Shown here piece by piece: positions 17,413-26,294 of a DNA stretch of 64,000 nucleotides. Position 1 is the first letter of the stretch. Each line of letters begins with the position of its first letter. The DNA is from Actinomadura terrae (GTDB lineage Bacteria; Actinomycetota; Actinomycetes; Streptosporangiales; Streptosporangiaceae). The stretch lies in assembly GCF_022751215.1 (NCBI RefSeq), contig NZ_JAICDG010000001.1, positions 1,798,001 through 1,862,000 on the forward strand, in the 5' to 3' direction. The notes under the pieces are model-generated. The model was not told the origin of the DNA. It saw only the letters and a list, made by a program, of their open reading frames with translations, and did no database searches. The translations under genes were made by a program, and so were the position numbers.

Positions 17413-19100
17413 GTGAGCTGAACGGATCGGGTGGTTCGCGCGGGATCCCGGACGCGGGCTCCCCCTGGCCCGCGATGGGTCGTGACCCCGCCCAGCAGCC
17501 GATACAGATGTCCAAGCCCGGCGAGGCCACCCGTCCCGAGGTGGAGCAGCCCGAGGCCCAGCCCTGGGACATCGTCGAGCGCCTCCGCCAGATGGCCGAC
17601 CTCATCGGCGACGCCCTCGCCGCCGGCGAGCGCAAGGTCAGCGAGACGCAGACCGAGACCGCCGCCCAGGTCGCCGCCGTGCAGGCGGAGAAGGAGTCGG
17701 CGCAGCGGGACGCGGCCGCGGCATGGGGTGAGGTGCAGCGTGCGCGCGGTCAGGCCGAGCAGGCCGACCGCCGCGCCGTCGAGGCCGAGCGCCGCGTCGC
17801 CGAGACGCAGACCGAGTCCGCCGCGCAGATCGCCGCCGTGCAGGCGGAGAAGGAGTCGGCGCAGCGGGACGCGGCCGCGGCATGGGGTGAGGTGCAGCGT
17901 GCGCGCGGTCAGGCCGAGCAGGCCGACCGCCGCGCCGTCGAGGCCGACCGCAAGGCCGCCGACGCCGAGCGCCGCACCGCCGAGGTCCAGAACGAGGCCA
18001 TCACCCAGATCGCCGCGCTCCAGACCGAGAAGGAGGCCGCGCAACGCGACGCGGCCGCCGCCTGGAACCAGGCCCAGCAGGGCCGCGCCCAGGCCGACCA
18101 GCTCCGCGGCCAGGCCGAGCAGGCCCGCATGCAGGCCGAGCAGGCCCGCATGCAGGCCGACCAGGCCCGCGGCCAGGCCGAGCAGGCCCGCGCCCAGATG
18201 GAGCAGCTCCAGGCGCAGGTCGAGCAGGCCGAGCGCCGCGTCGCCGAGGCCGAGGCGACCGTCCGGCAGGCGATCCAGCAGCGCGACGCCATGAGCGAGG
18301 CCCGCGACGACGCGCTGCGCGCCGTCGAGGACGCCGTCGGCGGCCGCCGCTCCGCCGAGGCCGAACGCGACCGCGTCGCCGACCAGGCGTCCGAGCTGTC
18401 GCGCGCCCTGGAGAACGCGCACGCCGAACTCGCCGCGCTGCGCGCCAAGGTCACCGACGCCGAGATGACCGCGCAGAACCTCCAGCACGCCGTCGTCGCC
18501 GCCGGCAAGGAGGCCGACGAGACCCGCCGCCGCGCCGAGTCCTCCGAGCGCCGCGCCCAGGAGAACGAGCGCCGCGCCCAGGACGCCGAGCGCCGCGCCG
18601 CCGACGCCGAGCGCCGCGCCCAGGACGCCACCGTCCGCGCCGAGACCGCCGAGGCCGAACGCCAGCAGGCGCTCGACACCGCCGCCCAGTCGCTGGAGGC
18701 CGCCAAGAAGGCCGAACGCGAACGCGACACGGGCGCCAAGGCCCGCGAGGCCGCCGAGCGCACCCGCGAGGCCGCCGTCCAGGCCCAGGCCCGCGCCGAG
18801 TCCGAGCTGACCCTCGCCCGCGGCCGCGCCGACCAGGCCGGCCGCGAACGCGACAAGGCCGTCGCCGGCATGCGCCAGATGGCCGCCGAACGCGACGCCA
18901 TCGCCGAGAAGCTCGCCGAACGCGACCAGTGGGTCGACCAACTCGCCCAGGCCGTCACCGAGCAGCGCGCCTCGATAGCCGAACTGTCCCAGGAGCGCGA
19001 CGCCGCCCGCAACGCCGCCGACCAGGCCCGATCCCTGATAGACGAGCTGACCCGCCAACTCCGCACCATCATGCCCAACGGCTCCCCAACTCCGTTCTGA
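17409..19100 (+). CDS. Large alanine/glutamate/glutamine-rich coiled-coil protein
   Basis: A 563-residue protein with a ~50-residue disordered N terminus, a segment WDIVERLRQMADLIGDAL (53-70), then nearly uninterrupted coiled coil to about residue 550. No transmembrane segment or enzymatic motif is seen. Residues 75-127 and 128-180 are a near-perfect 53-residue tandem duplication, with a diverged third copy to ~230. It is followed by QAEQARMQ-type heptads (233-270) and AERRAQDAERRA-type repeats (about 385-425). The fold suggests a cytoskeletal or scaffold role in the cell interior, in the manner of DivIVA-like or SMC-like rods, but no homologue can be named with confidence. The GTG start overlaps the upstream mini-ORF stop. 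Codon use fits the host. Confidence 0.85.
   Translation: MSELNGSGGSRGIPDAGSPWPAMGRDPAQQPIQMSKPGEATRPEVEQPEAQPWDIVERLRQMADLIGDALAAGERKVSETQTETAAQVAAVQAEKESAQRDAAAAWGEVQRARGQAEQADRRAVEAERRVAETQTESAAQIAAVQAEKESAQRDAAAAWGEVQRARGQAEQADRRAVEADRKAADAERRTAEVQNEAITQIAALQTEKEAAQRDAAAAWNQAQQGRAQADQLRGQAEQARMQAEQARMQADQARGQAEQARAQMEQLQAQVEQAERRVAEAEATVRQAIQQRDAMSEARDDALRAVEDAVGGRRSAEAERDRVADQASELSRALENAHAELAALRAKVTDAEMTAQNLQHAVVAAGKEADETRRRAESSERRAQENERRAQDAERRAADAERRAQDATVRAETAEAERQQALDTAAQSLEAAKKAERERDTGAKAREAAERTREAAVQAQARAESELTLARGRADQAGRERDKAVAGMRQMAAERDAIAEKLAERDQWVDQLAQAVTEQRASIAELSQERDAARNAADQARSLIDELTRQLRTIMPNGSPTPF
17631..17948. repeat. 159-bp tandem duplication inside the coiled-coil gene
   Basis: Positions 17631-17789 and 17790-17948 are in-frame direct repeats of 159 bp (53 codons). 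From about 17671 to 17785 they are essentially identical to 17830-17944, including synonymous positions. That points to recent duplication or gene conversion rather than selection on protein sequence alone. Confidence 0.85.
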
Positions 19101-19546
19101 TTGCAGTTCCCTCGGCGTCAGTCGCTGGCGCTCCTTCCTTCGACGGGAACTGCGCCGATCGCTGGCATCGCTCCGAACTCGCCTGGCGGCTCGCTGCGCG
19201 ATCAGGTTCTCGCAAGCTCGAACCTGGCTTCGCACGCGATCGCGGGGCCTGGCTCGCTGACGGCTGAGCCAACGGCTGAGGTAGTCGCGTCCCGAGCGGT
19301 GCGGGTAGGTGCGCACGCGGGCGCACCTACACAAGCCACGGACCCGCGCCGTCGGGCGGGTGTCGGTCTGAACCTCAGCCGTCAGCCCACGGGAAGGTTG
19401 CGATCGCGTCCGAAGGCAGATTCGAGCGGAGCAAGAATCTGATCGCGCAGCGAGCCGCCAGGCGAGTTCGGAGCGATGCCAGCGATCGCCGCAGTGTCCG
19501 TTGAAGGAGGGCGCTCTAGCGCCTGACGCCGAGGGCACTGCAATAA
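19101..19546. repeat. ~450-nt near-symmetric inverted repeat with apical 10-bp hairpin
   Basis: The left arm (19101-~19285) is an imperfect reverse complement of the right arm (~19375-19546). Matching blocks run in mirror order: 19101-19197 with 19448-19546; 19199-19242 with 19406-19450; and CTCAGCCGTCAG-type words nearer the centre. The apex at 19305-19330 is a perfect GTAGGTGCGC/GCGCACCTAC stem with a 6-nt loop. No open frame with codon bias crosses it. As RNA or cruciform DNA it would fold into one long interrupted hairpin just downstream of the coiled-coil gene. It may be a MITE-like non-autonomous element. Confidence 0.65.
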
Positions 19547-19648
19547 ACACAGCGAGCCGCCAGGCGAGTTCGGAGCGATGCCAGCGATCGCCGCAGTGTC
19601 CGCCGAAGGAGGGCGCCCAGCGCCCGACGCCAAGGACAATGCAATAAG
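19448..19648. repeat. Two direct 102-nt copies ending at the pyrG promoter
   Basis: 19448-19546 and 19550-19648 are direct copies (period 102, one indel) containing CGAGCCGCCAGGCGAGTTCG, GATGCCAGCGATCGCCGCAG and the end TGCAATAA. The first copy is also the right arm of the large inverted repeat. The second ends 10 nt before the pyrG start codon and supplies part of its presumed -10 (TAAGCT). Confidence 0.75.
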
Positions 19649-19658
19649 CTGGTACTCC

Positions 19659-21398
19659 GTGGACAGTGAGACTGTTCCGCCTCGCAACGACCACGGGAGC
19701 GTCTTCTTGCCTTCGGCAGCCCCTGGTAGGCCCCGTCCTACCAAGCATCTCTTCGTCACCGGCGGTGTCGCCTCAAGCCTCGGCAAGGGACTGACGGCGT
19801 CCAGTCTGGGGCGGCTTCTCACGCTTCGGGGCCTGCGGGTCACGATGCAGAAGCTGGACCCGTACCTCAACGTCGACCCCGGGACCATGAACCCGTTCCA
19901 GCACGGGGAGGTCTTCGTCACCGACGACGGGGCGGAGACCGATCTGGACATCGGCCACTACGAGCGGTTCCTGGACACCGAACTGCACGGGTCCGCGAAC
20001 GTGACCACGGGGCAGGTCTACTCGAACGTGATCGCCAAGGAGCGGCGCGGGGAGTACCTCGGGGACACGGTGCAGGTGATCCCGCACATCACCAACGAGA
20101 TCAAGGACCGGATCCGGGGGATGGCCGCCGACTCCGAGGTCGACGTGGTGATCACCGAGGTCGGCGGGACGGTCGGGGACATCGAGTCGCTGCCGTTCCT
20201 TGAGTCGGTGCGGCAGATCCGGCACGAGATCGGGCGGGACAACTGCTTCTTCCTGCACGTGTCGCTGCTGCCCTACATCGGGCCGTCGGGGGAGCTGAAG
20301 ACCAAGCCGACGCAGCACTCGGTGGCGGCGCTGCGCTCGATCGGCATCCAGCCGGACGCGATCGTGTGCCGGTCGGACCGGCCGATCACCGACGGGCTCA
20401 AGCACAAGATCAGTCTGATGTGCGACGTGGACCGGGAGGCGGTGGTGTCGGCGGTGGACGCCGCGTCCATCTACGACATCCCGAAGGTGCTGCACTCGGA
20501 GGGGCTGGACGCGTACGTGGTGCGGCGGCTCGGGCTGCCGTTCCGGGACGTGGACTGGGGCGCGTGGGACGAGCTGCTGCGCCGCGTCCACAAGCCGGCG
20601 CGGGAGGTCACGATCGCGCTGGTCGGCAAGTACATCGACCTGCCCGACGCGTACCTGTCGGTGACCGAGGCGCTGCGGCACGGCGGGTTCGGCAACGACG
20701 CCCGCGTGCGGATCCGGTGGGTCAAGAGCGACGACTGCGAGACGCCGGAGGGCGCCAAGCGGGAGCTGGACGGCGTCGACGGCGTGCTGATCCCCGGCGG
20801 GTTCGGCGTCCGCGGGATCGAGGGGAAGGTCGGGGCGGTCCGGCACGCGCGGGAGAACCGGGTGCCGCTGCTCGGCATCTGCCTGGGCCTCCAGTGCATG
20901 GTGATCGAGGCGGCGCGGACGCTCGCGGGGCTGCACGGCGCAGACAGCGCGGAGTTCGACGGCTCCACCGCGCATCCGGTCGTGGCGACGATGGCCGACC
21001 AGGTCGACGTGGTCGCGGGGGAGCGCGACATGGGCGGGACGATGCGGCTCGGGCTGTATCCCGCCGACCTCGCCGACGGGTCGCTGGTGCGCGAGCTGTA
21101 CGGGGAGGCGAAGGTGTCCGAGCGGCACCGGCACCGCTACGAGGTCAACAACACCTACCGCGACCGGCTGGAGGAGGCGGGGCTGCGGTTCAGCGGCCTG
21201 TCGCCGGACGGGCGGCTCGTGGAGTACGCCGAGCTGCCGGGCGGGCAGCACCCGTTCTTCGTCGGCACGCAGGCGCATCCGGAGTTCCGGTCGCGGCCGA
21301 CGCGCCCGCATCCGCTGTTCACCGGGCTCGTGTCGGCGGCGCTGGACTACTCGGCGGCGCGGGGCGAGGGCGACGCGGGCCGGGTGGCGGCGTCGTGA
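19659..21398 (+). CDS. pyrG: CTP synthase
   Basis: A 579-residue enzyme that aminates UTP to CTP with glutamine and ATP. The synthetase domain begins [24 protein letters not shown] and contains GGTVGDIES. The class I glutaminase domain has GGFGVRG, the nucleophile Cys in GICLGLQCM and the His/Glu pair in GTQAHPEF. The GTG at 19659 gives the shortest N terminus consistent with the family plus a ~30-residue extension. TAAGCT at 19645-19650 lies 8 nt before it, so the mRNA may be leaderless, with the -10 partly inside a repeat copy. The stop overlaps the NUDIX start (GTGA). Confidence 0.96.
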   Translation: MDSETVPPRNDHGSVFLPSAAPGRPRPTKHLFVTGGVASSLGKGLTASSLGRLLTLRGLRVTMQKLDPYLNVDPGTMNPFQHGEVFVTDDGAETDLDIGHYERFLDTELHGSANVTTGQVYSNVIAKERRGEYLGDTVQVIPHITNEIKDRIRGMAADSEVDVVITEVGGTVGDIESLPFLESVRQIRHEIGRDNCFFLHVSLLPYIGPSGELKTKPTQHSVAALRSIGIQPDAIVCRSDRPITDGLKHKISLMCDVDREAVVSAVDAASIYDIPKVLHSEGLDAYVVRRLGLPFRDVDWGAWDELLRRVHKPAREVTIALVGKYIDLPDAYLSVTEALRHGGFGNDARVRIRWVKSDDCETPEGAKRELDGVDGVLIPGGFGVRGIEGKVGAVRHARENRVPLLGICLGLQCMVIEAARTLAGLHGADSAEFDGSTAHPVVATMADQVDVVAGERDMGGTMRLGLYPADLADGSLVRELYGEAKVSERHRHRYEVNNTYRDRLEEAGLRFSGLSPDGRLVEYAELPGGQHPFFVGTQAHPEFRSRPTRPHPLFTGLVSAALDYSAARGEGDAGRVAAS

Positions 21399-22036
21399 GC
21401 GACCGGCTCGGGCCCGGCGACGTCCGCGACCGCCCGGAGCGGTGGGAGGTCACCGGGGAGGAGACCGTCTTCGCCGGGCACGTGTTCGACGTGCGCCGGG
21501 ACGGCGTGGTGATGCCGCGCGGTGAGGACACCGAGGTCGTGGGGCGGGACGTCATCGTCCACCCGGGGTCCGTGGGCATCCTCGCGCTCGACGGGCAGGA
21601 CCGCGTACTTCTGCTGCGTCAGTACCGGCATCCCGTGGGGTACCTGCTGTGGGAGGCGCCCGCCGGGCTTCGGGACGTGGCGGGGGAGCCACTGCACAAG
21701 CTCGCCGAGCGGGAACTGCTGGAGGAGGCGGGCTACCGCGCCGACCGGTGGGACACGCTGGTCGACGTGTTCCCCTCGTCCGGGATGTCGGACGAGCGGG
21801 TCCGGGTCTTCCTGGCCCGGGACCTCACGGAGGTGCCCGCCGCCGAGATCGACTTCGAGCGGGTGCACGAGGAGGCGGACATGCCCGTCGTGTGGGTGCC
21901 GCTGGAGGAGGCCGTCCGGAAGGTCCTCGCGGGCGAGGTGCACAACATGATCGCCACGGTGGGCGTCCTCGCGGCGCACGCCGCCCGGGCGGACGGGTTC
22001 CGCGGGCTGCGGCCGGTGGACGCCCCCGAGGGCTGA
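21395..22036 (+). CDS. NUDIX hydrolase, ADP-ribose pyrophosphatase type
   Basis: A 213-residue NUDIX enzyme. The box is spread over [27 protein letters not shown], matching GX5EX7REUXEEXGU with a substitution: the first Glu position is occupied within [18 protein letters not shown]. The upstream WEAPAG and downstream [13 protein letters not shown] segments are those of ADP-ribose pyrophosphatases. It hydrolyses ADP-ribose or related nucleoside diphosphate derivatives in the cytoplasm. The GTG overlaps the pyrG stop by 4 nt, and it occupies the same place after pyrG in Streptomyces. A perfect 14-bp hairpin follows the stop. Confidence 0.9.
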   Translation: MSDRLGPGDVRDRPERWEVTGEETVFAGHVFDVRRDGVVMPRGEDTEVVGRDVIVHPGSVGILALDGQDRVLLLRQYRHPVGYLLWEAPAGLRDVAGEPLHKLAERELLEEAGYRADRWDTLVDVFPSSGMSDERVRVFLARDLTEVPAAEIDFERVHEEADMPVVWVPLEEAVRKVLAGEVHNMIATVGVLAAHAARADGFRGLRPVDAPEG

Positions 22037-22040
22037 CGGC

Positions 22041-22075
22041 GCGCGCCGCCGCGATGAGGTCTCGCGGCGGCGCGC
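22041..22075 (+). terminator. Hairpin terminator, 14-bp perfect stem
   Basis: GCGCGCCGCCGCGA pairs exactly with TCGCGGCGGCGCGC around the 7-nt loop TGAGGTC, starting 5 nt after the NUDIX stop. It separates the pyrG unit from xerD. No U tract is present. Confidence 0.75.
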
Positions 22076-22210
22076 GAGGGGGCATGATGGGCACGACCAC
22101 GGTGCCGCCCGACCCGCACGGCGCCGCCCCGGATCGCCGGAAGAGGTGCCGCACTGTCCCCGAGCACGACCGGCCGGCCCCCCGCGCGGGACGCCGGCCC
22201 GGGCTCCCCA

Positions 22211-23137
22211 TTGGACTCGGCCGTGCGCACCTACCTCGGGCACTTGGCCGTCGAGCGCGGGCTGGCCGCCAACACGCTCAGCTCCTACCGGCGCGACCTG
22301 CGCCGCTACGCCCTCGTCCAGGACGGGCGGGGCCGCGCGTCCATCGACCAGATCACCGAGGACGACGTCCGCGCGTTCCTGGTGGGGCTGCGGGAGGGCG
22401 ACGCCGACCATCCGCCGCTGTCGGCGGGGTCGGCGGCGCGCGCGCTCGTCGCGGTCCGCGGGCTGCACCGGTTCGCGGTGCGGGAGGGCCTCGCGCCCGG
22501 AGACCCCGCCCACGACGTCAAGCCGCCCACGCCGCCCCGGCGGCTGCCCAAGGCGATCTCGCTGGACGAGGTCGAGCGGCTCCTCGCGGTGGCGGCGGGC
22601 CCGGCCGAGGGCGACGCGGGCGCGGCGCGGGGGCTGCGCGACCGGGCGCTGCTGGAGCTGCTGTACGGGTCGGGCGCGCGGATCTCCGAGGCGGTCGGCC
22701 TGGACGTCGACGACCTCGACCTGGCGGAGGGGTTCGCGCGCGTCGCGGGCAAGGGCGGCAAGGCCCGGATCGTGCCGATCGGCGACTACGCCCGGCAGGC
22801 CGTCGAGGGCTATCTCGTCCGCGCGCGTCCCGGGCTCGCCGCCGCCGGACGCGGCGTCCCCGCCCTGTTCCTCAACGCGCGCGGCGGGCGGCTGTCGCGG
22901 CAGGGCGCGTGGATGGTGCTGCGCGCCGCCGCCGACCGGGCCGGGCTGTCGGAGGTGTCCCCCCACACGCTGCGGCACTCGTTCGCGACGCACCTGCTCG
23001 ACGGGGGCGCCGACGTGCGGGTCGTGCAGGAGTTGCTCGGACACGCCTCGGTGACCACCACACAGGTCTACACTCTCGTGACGGTGCAGTTGCTGCGCGA
23101 GGTGTACGCCACCTCGCATCCCCGCGCGCGGAGCTGA
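22211..23137 (+). CDS. xerD: Tyrosine recombinase XerD (dif-site resolution)
   Basis: A 308-residue site-specific recombinase. The N-terminal SAM-like DNA-binding domain reads [26 protein letters not shown]. The catalytic domain has Arg in [12 protein letters not shown], Lys in [23 protein letters not shown], the second His in [15 protein letters not shown] and the Tyr nucleophile in that last motif. It resolves chromosome dimers at dif and sits in its conserved actinomycete place between the pyrG unit and parA/scpAB. The start is uncertain: TTG 22211 is listed, GTG 22223 is equally possible, and neither has a clear ribosome site. Confidence 0.92.
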   Translation: MDSAVRTYLGHLAVERGLAANTLSSYRRDLRRYALVQDGRGRASIDQITEDDVRAFLVGLREGDADHPPLSAGSAARALVAVRGLHRFAVREGLAPGDPAHDVKPPTPPRRLPKAISLDEVERLLAVAAGPAEGDAGAARGLRDRALLELLYGSGARISEAVGLDVDDLDLAEGFARVAGKGGKARIVPIGDYARQAVEGYLVRARPGLAAAGRGVPALFLNARGGRLSRQGAWMVLRAAADRAGLSEVSPHTLRHSFATHLLDGGADVRVVQELLGHASVTTTQVYTLVTVQLLREVYATSHPRARS

Positions 23138-23236
23138 CAAAAGCCGCTGCCCGCGCGCGTCGGCTTGAGCCTGGAGAGGCGGGGGCCTAGAGTCCCCGTT
23201 CTGGATGGCGTTTCCGGCCACCCGGGGAGGGATCTG

Positions 23237-24148
23237 GTGACCAGCAGGAACGGTGCGGAGGGAGTGCTCTCGTCCGCCACCATAGAGACCGACCCGAGTC
23301 GGACCCTCGGTCCGACTCAGCGACCCGTCCCGGTGTTCCCCGAACCTGAGGCGCTGGACGAGCACGGGCCCGCGCGCATCGTGGCCGTGTGCAACCAGAA
23401 GGGCGGGGTCGGGAAGACGACCACGACCATCAACCTGGGCGCCGCGCTCGCCGAGTACGGGCGCCGCGTGCTGCTCGTCGACTTCGACCCGCAGGGCGCG
23501 CTGTCGGTGGGCCTCGGCAAGGGCGACCCGCGCCAGCTCGACATCACGATCCACAACATGCTGCTGGAGAAGGACACCGAGTGGGAGGACGTCGTCATCG
23601 AGACCGGTGTCGACGGCATGGACCTGCTCCCCAGCAACATCGACCTGTCGGGCGCCGAGGTGCAGCTCGTCCACGAGGTCGGGCGCGAGTACATCCTCCA
23701 GCAGTCGCTGAAGTCGGCGGTCCCGCACTACGACTACATCCTCATCGACTGCCAGCCCTCGCTCGGCCTGCTCACCGTCAACGCGCTGGCCGCCAGCGAG
23801 GGCGTGCTGATCCCGCTGGAGTGCGAGTACTTCGCGATGCGCGGGGTCGCGCTGCTGATGGAGACGATCGAGAAGGTGCAGGGCCGGATCAACCCCGACC
23901 TGGTCATCGACGGCGTCCTCGGCACCATGTACGACTCGCGCACCCTGCACACCCGCGAGGTCCTCGGCCGCATCGTCGAGGCGTTCGGCGACCAGGTCTT
24001 CCACACGGTCATCAACCGCACGGTGCGCTTCCCCGACGCCACCGTCGCGGGCGAGCCGATCACCTACTTCGACCCCAACTCGATGGGCGCGAACGCCTAC
24101 CGCGGCCTGGCCCGGGAGGTGCTCGAACGGTGGGCGCGCGTCGGCTGA
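23237..24148 (+). CDS. ParA/Soj-family chromosome segregation ATPase
   Basis: A 303-residue Walker-type ATPase. The deviant Walker A is CNQKGGVGKTTTTINLG, the A' motif LLVDFDPQGALSVGLG, and the B motif YILIDCQPSLGLLTVNAL. About 45 disordered N-terminal residues precede it. The GTG at 23237 has a ribosome site (GGGGAGGG). No parB lies beside it, so it is the second ParA type that accompanies scpA/scpB in actinomycetes, rather than the oriC-proximal ParA. It binds DNA as an ATP dimer and probably helps position chromosomal cargo; the partner is unknown. Confidence 0.9.
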   Translation: MTSRNGAEGVLSSATIETDPSRTLGPTQRPVPVFPEPEALDEHGPARIVAVCNQKGGVGKTTTTINLGAALAEYGRRVLLVDFDPQGALSVGLGKGDPRQLDITIHNMLLEKDTEWEDVVIETGVDGMDLLPSNIDLSGAEVQLVHEVGREYILQQSLKSAVPHYDYILIDCQPSLGLLTVNALAASEGVLIPLECEYFAMRGVALLMETIEKVQGRINPDLVIDGVLGTMYDSRTLHTREVLGRIVEAFGDQVFHTVINRTVRFPDATVAGEPITYFDPNSMGANAYRGLAREVLERWARVG

Positions 24149-24174
24149 GGGCGACCGGCCGGTAAGGAACCCCG

Positions 24175-24828
24175 ATGGCCCAGCCCCCCGGAAACCCGTA
24201 CGGGCCGCCGCCCGCGGGCTTCCCGCCGCCCTTCCCGCCGCCTCCGCCTCCGCGCGGGTCGTCGCGGCTCGTCATCGTGCTCGTCGCGGTGGCCGCCGCG
24301 TTCGTCCTGGTGGCGGCGGGCGCCATCGGCTATATCGTGCTGAGCGGCGACGACGCGGCCGGCGACGACCGCCTCGGCCCCACCGACCTGCGCCGCCCGC
24401 TGACGTTCCAGCAGGTCGCGGCCGTCAGCGCGCCTCCCTGCGCCGCCGGGACGCTCCCGGACGCCGCGCCCGGCCCGAAGAAGGCGCCCGAGTGCTACCG
24501 CCCGGGGCCCGGCGGCATGACCGTCCGGCACGTCGAGGCGATCAGGACCGTGCCGCCGGACGCCGCGTCCGGGCAGAGCTGGAGCGTCCAGCTGTCGCTG
24601 GCGTCCGCCGACGCGGCCGGGTTCGCCCGGCTGAGCGGGCAGGCCGCCCAGAGCGCCGCCGGGTCCCCCGGCCGGCGGATCGCGATGATCGTCGATGGGA
24701 GGGTCGTCTCCGCGCCGGAGGTGCAGGGCGGCCCGATCACGGGCGGCGAGGTGGTCATCGGCGGCACCTTCACCGAGAGCGAGGCCCGCGACCTGCTCCG
24801 CCTGATGACCGGGCGTGAGACCTCCTGA
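24175..24828 (+). CDS. Proline-rich membrane protein with SecD P1-like domain
   Basis: A 217-residue protein: a Pro-rich cytoplasmic tail (1-28, PPPPPP tract), one membrane helix (about 30-56) and an extracytoplasmic domain of ~155 residues. The C-terminal part (about 135-215) reads VQLSLASADAAGFARL, AMIVDGRVVSAPEV and ITGGEVVIGGTFTESEARDL. These resemble the P1 head region of the protein-export subunit SecD, but no SecD transmembrane bundle is present. It lies 26 nt after parA and overlaps the scpA region. Function is unknown; a membrane-bound SecD-head paralogue is the best description. Confidence 0.75.
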   Translation: MAQPPGNPYGPPPAGFPPPFPPPPPPRGSSRLVIVLVAVAAAFVLVAAGAIGYIVLSGDDAAGDDRLGPTDLRRPLTFQQVAAVSAPPCAAGTLPDAAPGPKKAPECYRPGPGGMTVRHVEAIRTVPPDAASGQSWSVQLSLASADAAGFARLSGQAAQSAAGSPGRRIAMIVDGRVVSAPEVQGGPITGGEVVIGGTFTESEARDLLRLMTGRETS

Positions 24829-24844
24829 CGTGGTCTCCGCTACC

Positions 24845-25732
24845 GTGAGCGACGTGGACGAGACGCCGCCGCCAGGCCCGGGGGAGGGCCCGAGCGGGAG
24901 CCCGGACGAGGGCGAGCACGGGTTCCGCGTCCACCTCGACAACTTCGACGGCCCCTTCGACCTGCTGCTCGGCCTGATCTCCAAGCACAAGCTCGACATC
25001 ACCGAGGTCTCGCTGCACAAGGTCACCGACGACTTCATCGCGCACATCCGCTCCCACGGCAGCGAGTGGGACCTCGACCAGGCCAGCCACTTCCTGCTGG
25101 TCGCGGCGACCCTGCTCGACCTCAAGGCGGCGCGGCTGCTGCCCTCCGGCGAGGTCGACGACGAGGACGACCTCGCGCTGCTGGAGGCCCGCGACCTGCT
25201 GTTCGCGCGGCTCCTCCAGTACCGTGCCTACAAGGAGGTCGCCCAGGTGATCTCCGGACGGATCGCCGACCAGAACCGCCGCTTCCCCCGGCTGGTGCCG
25301 ATGGAGCCGAAGTTCGCCAACCTGCTGCCGGAGGTGCTGCTCGGCCTCGGGCCCGAGGAGTTCGCGCGGCTCGCCGCCAAGGCCCTCGCCCCGAAGGCGC
25401 CGCCGTCGGTGTCGGTCGAGCACATGTACCAGCCGAGGGCCAGCGTGAAGGAGCAGGCCGCGATCGTCGTGGAGCGGCTCCGCAGGCTCCGCACGACGAC
25501 GTTCCGCGTCCTCGCCGCCGACGCCGAGGGCACCTACGAGGTCGTCGCCCGGTTCCTGGCGCTGCTGGAGCTGTACCGGGAGCAGGCGGTCACGTTCGAC
25601 CAGCCCGAGCCGCTCGGGGAGCTGCGCGTCACCTGGACGGGCAGCGACGACGGCGAGGTGGCCGTCGGCGACGACTACGAGGGCGCCCCCGAGCCGGGCG
25701 GCGCCCGCGAGGACGGGGGAGCGGATGACTGA
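24845..25732 (+). CDS. scpA: Segregation and condensation protein A (kleisin)
   Basis: A 295-residue kleisin of the SMC-ScpAB condensin. The diagnostic N terminus is FRVHLDNFDGPFDLLLGLISKHKLDITEVSLHKVTDDF, and the C-terminal winged-helix segment is TFRVLAADAEGTYEVVARFLALLELYREQAVTFDQ. It bridges the SMC heads and binds ScpB. The exact GTG start is uncertain (24830 or 24845); the preceding frame overlaps the SecD-like gene. Its stop overlaps scpB by 8 nt. Confidence 0.93.
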   Translation: MSDVDETPPPGPGEGPSGSPDEGEHGFRVHLDNFDGPFDLLLGLISKHKLDITEVSLHKVTDDFIAHIRSHGSEWDLDQASHFLLVAATLLDLKAARLLPSGEVDDEDDLALLEARDLLFARLLQYRAYKEVAQVISGRIADQNRRFPRLVPMEPKFANLLPEVLLGLGPEEFARLAAKALAPKAPPSVSVEHMYQPRASVKEQAAIVVERLRRLRTTTFRVLAADAEGTYEVVARFLALLELYREQAVTFDQPEPLGELRVTWTGSDDGEVAVGDDYEGAPEPGGAREDGGADD

Positions 25733-26294
25733 GGCGCCCGACGGCCCGGAGCTGCCGGGGCTGCGCGCCTCGGTCGAGGCGATCCTGCTGGTGGTGGACG
25801 AGCCGGTCGCCGAGATCACGCTCGCCCAGCTGCTGGAGCGGCCCCGCGGCGAGGTCGCCGCGACGCTGCGGGAGCTGGCGGCGGAATACACCGAGCAGGG
25901 CCGGGGGTTCGACCTCAGGGAGGTCGCCGGCGGCTGGCGGTTCTACACCCGGGACGTGTGCGCCCCGGTCGTGGAGCGCTTCGTCACCGACGGGCAGCAG
26001 GCGCGGCTCACCCAGGCCGCGCTGGAGACCCTCGCCGTCGTCGCCTACCGGCAGCCGGTGAGCCGCGCTCGGGTGTCGGCGATCCGGGGCGTCAACAGCG
26101 ACGGCGTCATGCGTACCCTGACCCTGCGCGGCCTCATCGAGGACGCCGGGCAGGAGCCGGAGACGCAGGCGCACCTGTACCGCACCACCGGGTACTTCCT
26201 GGAGCGGCTGGGGCTGCGCGGCCTCGACGAGCTGCCCGAGCTGGCCCCCTACCTTCCCGACGACCTGCCAGAAGACATAGTTGAGGACACGTGA
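25725..26294 (+). CDS. scpB: Segregation and condensation protein B
   Basis: A 189-residue protein of two winged-helix domains. The first begins LRASVEAILLVVDEPVAEITLAQLL, and the second contains LTQAALETLAVVAYRQPVSRARVSAIRGVNSDGVMRTLTLRGLIEDAG, the strongest ScpB motif. It dimerises and binds ScpA in the condensin complex. The start is inside the scpA 3' end and the stop overlaps rluB (GTGA), so all three are translationally coupled. Confidence 0.95.
   Translation: MTEAPDGPELPGLRASVEAILLVVDEPVAEITLAQLLERPRGEVAATLRELAAEYTEQGRGFDLREVAGGWRFYTRDVCAPVVERFVTDGQQARLTQAALETLAVVAYRQPVSRARVSAIRGVNSDGVMRTLTLRGLIEDAGQEPETQAHLYRTTGYFLERLGLRGLDELPELAPYLPDDLPEDIVEDT

Noticed and set aside
17631..17948. 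CRISPR-like direct repeats
   Set aside because: The repeats are 159 bp, contiguous and in-frame within a coiled-coil gene, with no spacers.
19101..19648. Insertion sequence or CRISPR array
   Set aside because: No transposase frame, and the repeats are two direct copies and one inverted copy rather than a regular array. Kept as a repeat element only.
22146..23054. Alternative reading frame over xerD
   Set aside because: Ser/Arg/Thr-rich frameshifted reading of the recombinase with no motif.
23237..24148. Plasmid-type partition locus
   Set aside because: No parB or parS nearby, and the position beside scpAB is the conserved chromosomal one in actinomycetes.
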